From NCBI GenBank assembly GCA_018398765.1, contig JAHBMJ010000405.1:1-20262 (forward strand): a stretch of DNA of 20,262 nt. Direction: 5' to 3'. The position numbers were made by a program, and so were the translations under genes. Every line of letters begins with the position of its first letter. Position 1 is the first letter of the stretch. Positions 10,627-20,262 of the stretch are shown here, one piece after another. The notes below the pieces were generated by a model. The model ran no database searches, was not told the DNA's origin, and was given only the letters and a program-made list of their open reading frames with translations. The DNA comes from Chromera velia (taxonomy: Eukaryota; Sar; Chromeraceae).

Positions 10627-13600
10627 GTGTGTGTACGTATGTTTGGGTGTGGCTGTGTGTGAGTGCCTTTCTCGACTTGCATGCTTTTCAAGGCTTCCAA
10701 AGCTGGTGGTGGGTGTGTCGGGGGGGGGCTCGGTGGACTAACGGGTAGACCTCTCTCTGAGGTGTTTCTTTCGCGTCAGGTCACGTCCCCTCTCCTTCAC
10801 TCGATGTGTGGCCCGTGTTCCTATCTGTCTTCTGCAGGCTTGAGGAGCCTCCAGAGATCCAACAGGGAGGGTCCCCCGTCGCACCCAGCGACGCCTGGCT
10901 GGACCCTCCAGGCCTCACACTCAGAAAGAGAAAGATCCGATGAGAGGAGGCAGATCAACGACGCGATTGAGAGTGCAGTCGACATAACGAGTCTCATTGG
11001 GGTCGGCTTTTGAAAGAATTTGATTGAGAGTGGGCATGCGGTGTTCATTGCATCAGATTCTTTGGCTCCATTTGGTCTCGACACTGCAAATTGCGCACTG
11101 CCCGGTGCATGTGCTCGAGTACATGTTAATATGCATTCATGCGTGCAGAACAGCTTTGCACATCGATACGTCGTTTTGCGTGAAAATGCATATTGTGGTG
11201 CAGGATGCGGAGGGCAGCTCCGTACTGGTGCAGGGAGAGCTGCAGGGAGCAGAGCCGAGTAGCGGTCCCACCTGTCTGGGCGGATCAGAACATGCAGGGT
11301 TGTGGTACAGGATACGGTGGCCTGGGTGGGTCTTCTCTGCGGTGCTGGACCTGTGCGGCGGCGCCGACTTTGACTCTGTCCTGTCTGTGGTCTCGGGGAG
11401 AGGCTGCGTGCGTGCAGATGCGGCAGGAGGGTGTGCGTGCCTCGTCACAAACGATGACGCCTGCGGGCAGCAGTCCCGTGTGGAGCTCTGGGCGGTTCCC
11501 TCTGAGGACTACTTTGTGTGGGTCCGGCAATACGAAGCTGGGGGGGGGGAGGGGGCGTTCACTCTGAATGTGACCGTCTCATCCATGCCCTCGGGGATGA
11601 GTCCAAGAGAGCAACTGCTACTGTCGGCGAGGCAGGGCAACGAGACGCTGGCAGGGGCGCTTCTGCAGGCAGGGGTGGAAGTCAACGCGAGGGAGACGGA
11701 GAGAAACCGAACCTCTCTGCACCTGGCTGCGCTTCACGATCATCCCGCGGTGGCTCTTCTTCTCTTGAGAGAGGGGGCGGCGGTGGACACGCGAGACGAT
11801 CGCAACTTCACGCCTTTGCACCTTGCTTCCCAGAGTGGGCGTTTGGATGTCGTGGAGGTGCTCCTGAACAGGAACGCCTCTGTGGCCGCGAGACAGGACA
11901 GGGAGTGGACCTCCCTCCATTTTGCAGCTTTCAACGGCCATTTGGAGGTCGTGGAGATGCTCCTCAAAAGGAACGCCTTTGTGGACGGGAGAACAGATAG
12001 AGAGTTCACCTCCCTCCATCTTGCAGCTCAGAACGGCCATTTGGAGGTCGTTGAAGTACTGCTGAACAGGAACGCTTCTGTGGATGCGAGAGAAGCCAGA
12101 CAGTGGACCCCCCTCCATCTTGCAGCTCAAAGCGGCCATTTAGAGGTTGTGGAGGTGCTGCTGAACAGGAACGCCTCTGTGGATGCTAGACAGGACAGAG
12201 AGGTAACCCCCCTTCACCTTGCAGCTGAGAACGGCCTTTTGGAGGTCGTTGAGGTGCTGCTGAACAGGAAGGCCCCTTTGGACGCGAGAACGGACAGAGA
12301 GGCGACTCCCCTCCATCTTGCAGCTCAGAATGGCCATTTAGAGGTTGTGGAGGTGCTGCTGAACAGGCACGCTTCTGTGGACGCGAGAGACGAAGGAGAG
12401 TGGACCCCCCTCCATCTTGCAGCTCAGAACGGCCATTTGGAGGTCGTGGAGATGCTCCTCAAAAGGAACGCCTTTGTGGACGGGAGAACAGATAGAGAGT
12501 GGACCCCCCTCCATCTTGCAGCTCAGAACGGCCATTTGGAGGTCGTTGAAGTACTGCTGAACAGGAACGCTTCTGTGGATGCGAGAGAAGCCAGACAGTG
12601 GACCCCCCTCCATCTTGCAGCTCAAAGCGGCCATTTAGAGGTTGTGGAGGTGCTGCTAAACAGGAACGCTTCTGTGGATGCGAGAGAGGAAGCAGAAGTG
12701 ACCCCCCTTCATCTTGCAGCTGAGAACGGCCATTTGAAGGTCGTGGAGGTGCTGCTGAACAGGAACGCCTCTGTGGACGGAAAAATGGCCGGAGAGTCGA
12801 CTGCCCTCCATCTTGCAGCTCAAAGCGGCCATTTAGAGGTTGTGGAGGTGCTGCTGAACAGGAACGCTTCTGTGGATGCGAGAGAGGAAGCAGAAGTGAC
12901 CCCCCTCCATTTTGCAGCTTTGAACAACCTTCCGGAGGTTGTAGAGGTGCTCCTGAACAGGAACGCTTCTGTAGATGCGAGAGAAGCCAGACAGTTTACC
13001 CCCCTCCATCTTGCAGCTCAGAGCGGCCATTTAGAGGTTGTGGAGGTGCTCCTGAACAGGAACGCTTCTGTGGACGCGAGAGGGGACAAAGAGTTTACCC
13101 CCCTCCATTTTGCAGCTGAGCAGGGCCATTTGGAGGTCGTTGAAGTACTGCTGAACAGGAACGCCTCAGCCGATGCCAGAGACAGCCGAGGCCGCACCCC
13201 CCTGTTCGTAGCGGTGATATTCGGGCGGGGGGGGAATCGGCGGGTCGCGGAGGCGTTGCTGAGAGGCGGCGCGTCCATCAGCGCTGAGATGGGTGCAGAT
13301 TCGGGGGGAGAGGAGCATGAGCCTCTGTCCCCCCTCCTGCACGTGGCTGCAGAGGGAAACCAGCTTGACATGGTCGACCTGTTGATTGAGAACGGGGCGG
13401 ATGTGGACACAAGGAACGATAAAGGACAGACAGCGCTGCACATCGCAGTTGTGGAAGGACACCGGCGGATTGTGCAGAGGCTCCTTGGTGCAGGTGCGAG
13501 TGTGTTGGTGGCAGACTTGGAAGGCGCATTGCCTTCACACCTGGTAAGTTCTCTGCCTATTATTGCGGATCTCGCACGGCATTCAGTACAAGAGAGGTCT

Positions 13601-16600
13601 TTTTTTGCTTTCAGGGATGCAAGAGATCACAGGGGACGCACAGCCTTGCACAGGGCCGCTGAGGGGGGCCTCCATTCTATTGTCTCGTCGCTTCTGTCTT
13701 CCGGCTTCCGAATCGATCCGCGGGATGAAGGAGGAGAGCGGCCGCTCCAATTGGCCCTCAAGGGTGAGCACTGGGGGGTGGTGGAGGAGCTAGTGAGACG
13801 GGGGGCGGCCCTCGAGGTCGACTCCCTACTGGAGCCTGAGGGCAGTCTCCTGCATGCAGCCGCGAGGGCAGGACACGCAGGGTTGGTTGGGGCGGTGCTG
13901 GCTGCGGGTCCCTCTGGGGTTGTCGGTCTGAGGGATTCGTGGGGAAGCACGGCTCTTCACGTGTGTGCAAAGGGGGCGCACGTGGAGGCCTGCAGGGTGC
14001 TAGTAGAGGGGGGGGCGGATGTCCACGCGTTGGACGAGAGGGCGGACCCTTCGACTGGGGAGATGGAGAACCGCACGGCCCTTTTTGTAGCTGCCGGGAA
14101 GGGCGATGAGGCAAAGGAGGTCTCGGCTCTTCTCCTGCAGAGGGGGGCCGACCCCTCTGTGCGAGACTATGAGGGGGCGACGGCTTTGCACGCGGCTGCT
14201 GCCGCGTGTGCCCCCGAGCAGGCCCGTCTGTTGTTGGGACTTCGACCGTCTCCCCTCAGTACATCGACAGAGGGAGACGGTGGAGAGGAGACGTCGGTTA
14301 GTGTGGCAATTGACGTGCGGGGGGAGAGGGATGTGCAGTCGGGGCTGTCGCTCAATTGGACGGCCCTCCATGTGGCTACGAAAATGGACTGTGCCGAAGT
14401 GGTGGATTTGCTTCTCTCCTCGGACGCAAATGCGCAGGGAGCAAGAGGGGCAAGCAGTAGGGGGGATGGGGGAAAGGCGGGATTAGCGTTTGTCCGTGAT
14501 TCGTATGGGCTGACGGCCTTCCACGTGGCCGCCCGATTTTCCTCCTCCCGTGCTCTGGGTGTGTTTCTGAGGAGCGGTCTATTCTCACGAGAGACCTCAG
14601 TGGGTGGAGAGAGGGGGCGGACTGCCCTGCACTTCGCTGCTGCATCTGCTTCTCCACGCTCAGATCCCTCCTTCCGTGGGAGGGGGCACAGACTGAGCAG
14701 AGAGATCTCAGTCGAAAACGTCAGAGACGCTCTTTCTCTTCTGACTGCATCAGATCATTCAGTTGCAGAGTCAGGGAGCAACAACAGCAGTTCGTTTTCC
14801 GTTGCGCAGTTCTCTGCGTCGGTTCGAGTTGTTGATCTAGACGGGCTCTCCTCCCTTCACCTCGCCGCACGGGAAGGGAACGTCGCGGCTCTCCGTTTCC
14901 TGATTGACAAGAAAGTTCTGACAGTGGACGTTGCCGGACGTGGCAGGGGTGTGTCAGAGAGGGAGGGAGGGGGGGGAAATCTAGAGGGTGTGACCCCCTT
15001 GATGCTGTCGAGGAGTTGCTGCGCCGCAATGCGTCGGCGCTCGCAAGGACAGGAACAGGACGTCTCCCTGTCCACTTTGCTGTGGGATTTCGAGCGACGA
15101 CGGGGACGGGAGGACGAGGGGGGTCAGGGGGGCAGTCAGACTCTCCGAGTGTTCTGGTTGCCTCTCGATTGCTTTCTCGTCTTGTTCAGTCGGCTGTTGA
15201 CCCTGAGAGGCGATTGGAGGCGGTCGGTGGTTTCTCGTCTGACCGTCGGGGTGAGAAGGCTCTCCATGTGGCTGCACGGACGGGCAGCCCTCTGATGCTT
15301 TTCCGGGGGCTTCTAGAGGAGGAGGTGGGGATTCGAGAGAGGGTGTTGAGGGTCAGCAGGCGGGAGGCCCTGCGAGAGTGTGTGGAAGCGAAGGATGGTC
15401 TGTTGAGGACTCCTCTCCTGGTTGCTGCGGCAGGGGGGCAGGTGCAGATGGTTCGGTTTCTCCTGTCCCCGGAGGTGGCCGCTCGGGTGGACGCGGTGGG
15501 AGAAGAGGGGAAGACCGCGCTTCATCTGGCAGCTAGCGGGGGGCATCTCACCGTCGTGAATGAGTTGTTGCATGCGTTGCGAGAGAAGGGGGGTGGGAAT
15601 GGTCTTGAGGGTGAGACCGGTGGACACTTTGGGGAGAGTGAGAGCGGCGAGACAGTTGTGAGCTTGGGAGCTCGCGCGCGTGATTGGTCAGGTGGGGGAG
15701 CTGTTCATGTCGCGAGTGCGCTTGGAAGAGAGGATATAGTTGACCGTCTGTGCGAGGGAGGGGGCGATCCGAACTCCCAGCGAGACGACGGCGCCCCCCC
15801 CGTGCTGCTCGCTGCCCGCAGAGGGTCCCTTGAGACCCTCTCGGTGCTCCACAGGAGGGCGGGAAGGGGGGTGTTCGCAGCGGTCGTTGACCCGAGCGTG
15901 GCCCTCGATTCCCTCTGTCTTCTGAGCAGGTCCCCGAATTTTGTCGGGGGGGGGAGCATCCCTCCCGTTTGCGAGGACGGTAAGAGTGAACGAACGCTGC
16001 GGCGGCGAGTGTTAGCTGGGGCCTTTGTGAGCAGTGGTTTGTTTGAGGGGGAAGTCGGCCTCTCGGTCTCCCTCAGATCTCTTTCGTTGAGGAGTGGAAG
16101 GGGAAGGGAGAGGTGGGACAAAAGTGGTTCGTCTGCAGGCGTTACTCGTTCTGACGCTGAAGGGGTGACCCTGGAAGGCACGGTTGCGCTCTCAGATGTG
16201 GATGCTGCCACCGCTAGCGCTCTGTCTGCCGTCTCAGCATCCGTCTCCAGTGTAGAGACTGGGTCGCGCAGTTTGATTGATGAGAGGATGGGTGCGGAGA
16301 GAGGGTGGGGTCTGACGGCTCTTCAGGCAGCGGCATCGAGGGGCCTCTCTGTGTCTGTGTCTCTGCTTCTCGACTGGGGGGCAGACGTGGAGGGAGGGAC
16401 TGAGCAGGTGCGGGTCCGGTACTCTCCGTCTGCCTCCCCCTCTCTGTCTCTCTCTGCTACTGTTGCGGTTGCTGCCTCGACTGCTTCTCCCTCGCTCTCG
16501 CCCCTTCTTCTGTCGGCCAACCGAGGACATGAGGCGGTTGCGCTCTCACTGGTGGAGAGGGGGGCGGATGTGTCAAAGACCGGAGCTCTCTCGTGCGCGG

Positions 16601-16980
16601 AGAGCGGGTCGGAGGGGTCCAGAGATTTTGCTGAGTCTGTCAGTGGACGGACGGCGCTTCACTGCGCGGCGTCTCTGAATCTCTCGGGGTTGGTCAGAAA
16701 ACTCCTCGAGAGGGGGGCGGCGGTGAACGTGAGGGATAGCAGGGGGCGGACGGCGGTCCTGTTGGCTGCCCGGTCGTTGTCGGTGGATGCTCTCAAGGTG
16801 TTGCTAGAGAGCGATGGCGTGGACTTGTCGGTGCTGGACAGAGACGGGAAGCATGCGCTCTCTCTCGCTGAAGGGGTGGAGTGGAAGGCAGGGAAGGAGG
16901 AAGTGCGGCAGATGCTGAAGGAGGCAGACAAGCGGGAGGGAGGGGAGTGGAACTGTGTGCAAGGAGCCCCTGATCTGTGA
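9359..16980 (+). CDS. Gene C, 5' and ankyrin exons: signal peptide, PPC-like domain and giant ankyrin region
   Basis: Exons 9359-9788, 10838-11001 and 11204-16976 (phases 1, 0, 2). The start at 9359 gives a basic n-region and a hydrophobic core (FLLLFCLWVSTLGG) typical of a signal peptide. After a cysteine-containing linker, residues about 184-323 match the prepeptidase C-terminal (PPC)-like beta-sandwich pattern: ND-A-A at the start, a later LWYRI, DFDSVLSVVSG, NDDACG-QSRV and a GAFTLNV end strand. The intron at 11002-11203 splits this domain exactly in phase. Ankyrin repeats begin at 11708 and run to about 16900: fifteen regular 33-residue units, then many irregular ones with G/S/R-rich insertions. 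The frame changes near 14969-15016, and ankyrin-like coding continues in the new frame. A stop follows at 16978, but a good donor (gtgagg) at 16977 joins in phase to the exon at 17294, so this is most likely the N-terminal part of one large membrane protein. If it ended at 16980 it would be a secreted ankyrin protein. Confidence 0.75.
10217..10262. other. Assembly gap (46 N)
   Basis: Forty-six undetermined bases flanked on both sides by G-runs, so sequencing probably failed over a poly-G stretch. The true length is unknown. Confidence 0.98.
10507..10624. repeat. Compound (CT)n(GT)n microsatellite
   Basis: A CT-rich run passes directly into a GT run within intron 1 of gene C. Reading frames across it are repeat artefacts. 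Confidence 0.9.
11708..13192 (+). repeat. Array of fifteen regular 99-bp ankyrin repeats
   Basis: Fifteen in-frame units of exactly 33 codons have the consensus xTPLHLAAQNGHLEVVEVLL followed by NRNASVDAR and four variable residues. The fold is the standard ankyrin helix-turn-helix, with TPLH starting helix A. The hairpin position that is usually GADVN is replaced by NAS in ten of the fifteen units. Units 3-4-5 and 8-9-10 are near-identical at the nucleotide level at an offset of 495 bp (five units), which shows expansion by multi-unit duplication. Confidence 0.95.
13193..16900 (+). repeat. Irregular ankyrin region
   Basis: Diverged ankyrin units continue, recognised by TALH/TPLL/TALF helix-A motifs and LL-x-x-GA-type turns. 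Examples are LLHVAAEGNQLDMVDLLIENG near 13337, TALHRAAEGG near 13640, TALHVCAKGAHVEA near 13950, KTALHLAASGGH near 15514 and TALHCAASLNLSGL near 16650. Insertions of 10 to 60 residues rich in G, S, R and E separate them. The frame changes within this stretch near 14969-15016. Confidence 0.8.
13544..13614 (+). other. Intron-like segment inside the ankyrin exon
   Basis: The segment starts gtaagt directly after CACACCTG and ends tttttttgctttcag, both near-ideal splice signals. It is 71 bp, not a multiple of three, and is open when read through. Removal would bring a stop about 15 codons later. It is either a retained or alternative intron, or chance. Confidence 0.45.
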
Positions 16981-17293
16981 GGACCCCCAGAAGGGACTCT
17001 GGTCGCGGGTGGGTGGGTGTGTGGGTGATTGGGGGGGGGTGTCTGAAAAGGGTTTGTGTGTGAGTGTTTGAGTGCACGTGAGAGAACGGGATCTGTCTCG
17101 TAGTGTCTTGTCTTGCAGAGATCGAGACATTACGCGTGTATGTTTGGGACGGGAGGGCTGGGTGTGTCTTGTGGATTGAGTTCTTCCGAGTTTGTTTTCC
17201 TTCATGTTTTCCTTACTAAGAAAGCGCTCCCTCATTTTGTTACGTTCCTCCTTTGATTCCTGAGCAGGAGACGACCGTCGAGCAGCTCTGCAG

Positions 17294-19872
17294 AGAGCCG
17301 ACAGAGTGGGAGCTCCTCTTGAGAGTGGTCCGGCAACAGGTCGACAGGGTGCTGCTGATTGTTCAGGTAGGGGAGGGGTGAGGGGGTGATTGCCTGTCCG
17401 GGCACTTTCAGGCAGTCTCTTTTTCCGTTTCCCTTTCACTCAATCTTTTGTTACTTTTTTTGTTCTCTCAATTTCTTCCGTACGCTCATCTGATTCAGGC
17501 AGGCACTCAATCTCTCTCCCCTGCAGGCGTTTGCGTGTGCATCCGTTAAAGGGCCATGCATGTGTTCACTGTGCTGATTGACCGATATTGTGCTGCCTCT
17601 TTGGCGTCTGCTTGACTGCTTCCAGGTGGCTGTCCTGGGTCTCCTTTTTTCTGCCGCTGCGGTTATTGTGTGGGTGATCCCTCGGTGGAAGGAGGAGTGG
17701 CGTGAGTGGGGCATGATGTTCCCTCCCGTGCTTGGTGCGATCCTCCAAGTGAACAATATCTACACGGACGTGATCCTCGTGGTGCTCGTGGGAGCGGCAG
17801 CAATGAAAGGGCAGGCGGCGGCTGTGGGGCTCTTCGCAGTTTTGATGGTGCACGCCGTGGTGGTGGTCGGCTTCAACGCCTTCGCACTTTGGCGATTTTA
17901 CAAACGGAGAGAGCTCAACAGAGAGCCCTGGTGGTCAGAGGTGCGGCACAAGGCTTTGACAGGTGTCCTTTACATTTTGGGTCTGATCTCGCTGAAGTTT
18001 GCGGTGTTGGCGACGTCGAACCTCTTCGGGGTGGCGCCTCTGTCGATGACGCTGATGGAAAAGGATCGAAGGGAGCCTCAGGGAGAGATGGAGAAGAGAG
18101 GAGGGGAGGGAGAGGGGCTTGGAGGTGGAGAGAGTCCAGAGACGGCATCAGAGCAGAGGGAGACGCCCCGACAAAGAGATGCTGAGGGAGAGGGAGAGAG
18201 GGACGTTGAGGCCGGTCAAGCGGTTCCGGAAGGAAATGGAGGGGGAGGGGGGAGCAGCGGTCGGGGGGGGAGGGGTGCAGTTGAGGTGTTGCGTGTCTGT
18301 CCGGGTGAGCTGTCTGGAAAGAGGCCGGGGGGCATCGGTGCTTGTGCTGAGGGTTGTCTCAGCGGTTGGTGTTGGTCGTCAAAGGGGAAACAAGGGGAGG
18401 TCAGTTGATGGTAGAGGAATGAAGCGGTGCAGAAGACTGACTGGAAAAGGAGGTAAAATTGGCAGAACCTCTCTCTCTCTCTGTCTGGCTTTTCTCGCAG
18501 GCAGGAAAACGACCTCTTCGATTATTCTTCGCTCTTTTGGTTTTGTTTCTTCTTCTTTCCCTTCTTCTTTGAAGATTCTCTCTCTCTTTCGTTCACTCCT
18601 CCTTGCCAACCTCCCTGCCACTGAATTCTTGCAGGACGAAACGGTGAAGGAGAAGCAAAACGAGAAATGCGCAAAGTGCGAGGAGCGGAAGAGGGCGGAG
18701 AGGAAAGAGAGGGAGAGAAAACGAAAGGGTTTGATGCCGATGGAGCAAGTCGACCATCTTGTCTTCTCCGCCTCTGCTCCCGCAATTCTTGTGGAGGAGG
18801 TCCCTCAGTTGATCGTCAAGCTGCTCTTCTTCATTCTGATCCCTGAGGGACAGAAGATCCTCACCCTCATCCTCGGTGCTGCTCTCGCTGCTGTGGGGCT
18901 TCTTCTCGTCCTCGTGCGTCTCCTGTTCACCTGCAGGTCGAAGGGAACATCTCTTCGAGGCGGACAGTCAGAGTTAGAGGGGGGGACACTCACAGAGAGA
19001 GAGCCTCGGTCGGTCTGGCAGGCAGTCTGCCCAGCAATCCTCTCAGTGTGCCACTCTGCCAGTCTTGCTCTGTGGCTCTGTGACACTGTGCGTGTGCGTG
19101 TGTCCGTGCGGTTCTGTTTCACACGTGGATCGGTCATTCTCTCCCTGATGCTGAGCTTCATCCAGTGTCTGTGGACGGAAGGGGGGACTAGGACTGTGTT
19201 TTGGAGGAAACCATCACACGATAATTATGTCATTCTCTTGAATGTTGCCTTCACTCTCTGGCTTGCTCTCCGTCGCACCCTCTTTCTCTTTCTCCTTAGT
19301 TCTGTGTCTGTTGCAGACAGGAACTCGAGGGACATCAGGCAGGAACAGGACGCGAGAAGCCTGAGGACGAGGAGCAGGAGAAGAGCGCGCCTGCTGAAGC
19401 GCCGCCCCTCGAAGACGTTGCCTGCGTGGGGGGGGGGAAGGGCTCAGGAGGGATCCTTCCGTCTGGGGTTGTCAGCGCTCAGCCGGCCTCCGAGTCAGTC
19501 TCGGGGGGTCTTGGTCTCCTTGTCCTCCCGGTAGACTCTCAGAGTCTCCGCGAGACTCCGAGACTCCCCCCTGAAACCCGCAAGGGGAGAGGAGACGTTC
19601 CTGTGGCCGTCCTTGGGTCTTTGGGGGAGTCCAGCAGTCGCCCTGAAAGACTGGAGCAGACAGGGACCAAGAGTTGCAGCCAGATTCAACCCTCTGAGCA
19701 CCCTGACAGCCGTGAGCTCAAAGACGCAGAGACATCTGTCGTCGTGGAGACGGCAGAGGGGGGAGGGGGAGGGGGGATGGAGGAGGACGCGAATGGAAGG
19801 GGGGAAGAGGGAGAGATCCAACGGTCGCTGAGTGAGGCCGTCTCTGAGGAGTTCAGGGGAGCTCTCAGCTGA
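17294..19872 (+). CDS. Gene C, 3' exons: polytopic membrane module and acidic tail
   Basis: Exons 17294-17366, 17626-18399, 18635-about 18936 and 19317-19872, joined in matching phases (2/0/0/2). The first encodes an amphipathic EPTEWELLLRVVRQQ segment. The second has about four hydrophobic spans (starting VAVLGLLFSAAAVIVWV) with a buried TDV, followed by a charged G/E/R linker. The third has a basic helical stretch, then an ILVEEVPQLIVKLLFFIL span and another hydrophobic helix. The last encodes an acidic, G/E-rich tail ending at 19870-19872. The TD-V span followed by E-x-PQL is loosely reminiscent of XK-related membrane proteins, a weak and tentative match. The third exon's donor is uncertain: 18936, 18966 and 19008 all give phase 2, and an unspliced frame stays open to 19534. 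The upstream join to the ankyrin exon is in phase but unproven. A separate gene is possible, though no good start codon was found. Confidence 0.6.
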
Positions 19873-20262
19873 TGAATACGGAGGGAAAGGGAAGGGAAGG
19901 GCAGGGAAGGGTAACGTTCAGTTTTGAGGAGAGGACTCTAGGAGCATTAATCGGAGAGGGGTTGGAGAAGTGGGCAGAGGGAGAGTCCGCACTGACTCCG
20001 CAGTCTGTCTGTCAGCGTTGAGGGGACACCTGTCTGCCGTCACGACGATTGCGTAGTTTCCGACACGAAGATCGTGCAGGACAGGTAGTGTCGTAGACTA
20101 TTTAGAGAAACCCTCCAGGTCTAGGTTTTCCAGTCCGACAAGATCTCCCCTGCTGATTGCAGCCACCACCTCGAGACGGCTGCAGGTTTCGAGAAGGCAA
20201 CTCTCAACGCCCACAGAGATGGAAGCACTTCTCGAAGTAGCATCAACGAGAGCCCGTTCCCA
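19873..20262. other. 3' flank of gene C
   Basis: No gene was recognised. A purine tract of GGGAAG-like units at about 19881-19911 lies just after the stop codon. Confidence 0.5.

Larger units (their letters stand above)
9789..10837 (+). other. Intron 1 of gene C
   Basis: A donor gtcagc after CTTTCAG and an acceptor ctgcag before GCTTGAGG agree in phase 1. The intron holds G-rich sequence, an assembly gap and a CT/GT microsatellite. An additional small exon inside or near the gap cannot be excluded. Confidence 0.6.

Noticed and set aside
11708-13192. CRISPR-like or satellite array
   Set aside because: The 99-bp units are in-frame ankyrin repeats with coding constraint and no unique spacers.
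11618-13462. Antisense open frames of 65-173 codons across the ankyrin array
   Set aside because: They are repeat-periodic shadows of the plus-strand ankyrin coding sequence, with no independent splice or domain support.
15016-15295. Continuation of the first ankyrin frame to a stop at 15295
   Set aside because: The sequence loses all ankyrin character after about 15000 in that frame, while the other frame gains it, so the tail to 15295 is probably not translated.

Overview
The window is nuclear DNA from a eukaryote with many introns. Every gene is split by short GT-AG introns, and the background is GC-rich with abundant microsatellites. The style (ankyrin repeats ending in NRNASVDAR, very long ankyrin exons, TGCATGCA promoter motifs) suggests a chromerid alga such as Chromera velia or a relative. 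That assignment is inference from style, not from a marker gene.

Layout: (1) 50-1002, plus strand: the last two exons of gene A, whose 5' part lies outside the window. (2) 1003-3945: intergenic, including an AT-rich island and a foldback element of about 266 bp. (3) 3946-8821, minus strand: gene B, complete, nine exons, about 569 residues: signal peptide, EGF domain, parallel beta-helix (pectin-lyase-like) region and a C-terminal module. Gene A is a paralog of B, and the two are tail to tail with the same intron position and phase. (4) 8822-9358: a divergent promoter region with a palindromic cluster of TGCATGCA motifs. (5) 9359-19872, plus strand: gene C, probably one gene of about 2,690 residues: signal peptide, a bacterial-type PPC-like beta-sandwich domain, fifteen regular 33-residue ankyrin repeats, a long irregular ankyrin region, then a polytopic membrane module and an acidic tail. 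(6) 19873-20262: 3' flank with no gene seen.

All three genes appear to encode secreted or surface proteins. Gene B looks soluble and extracellular. Gene C looks membrane-anchored, with an unusually large ankyrin region after a signal peptide. Ten of its fifteen regular repeats carry an N-A-S glycosylation sequon in the hairpin, which fits a luminal or extracellular ankyrin domain. Exon models were built by hand from GT-AG boundaries and phase matching. For gene B all nine exons join without a frame break. Gene C has one frame discontinuity near 14,969-15,016 and one intron-like segment at 13,544-13,614 that are unresolved.
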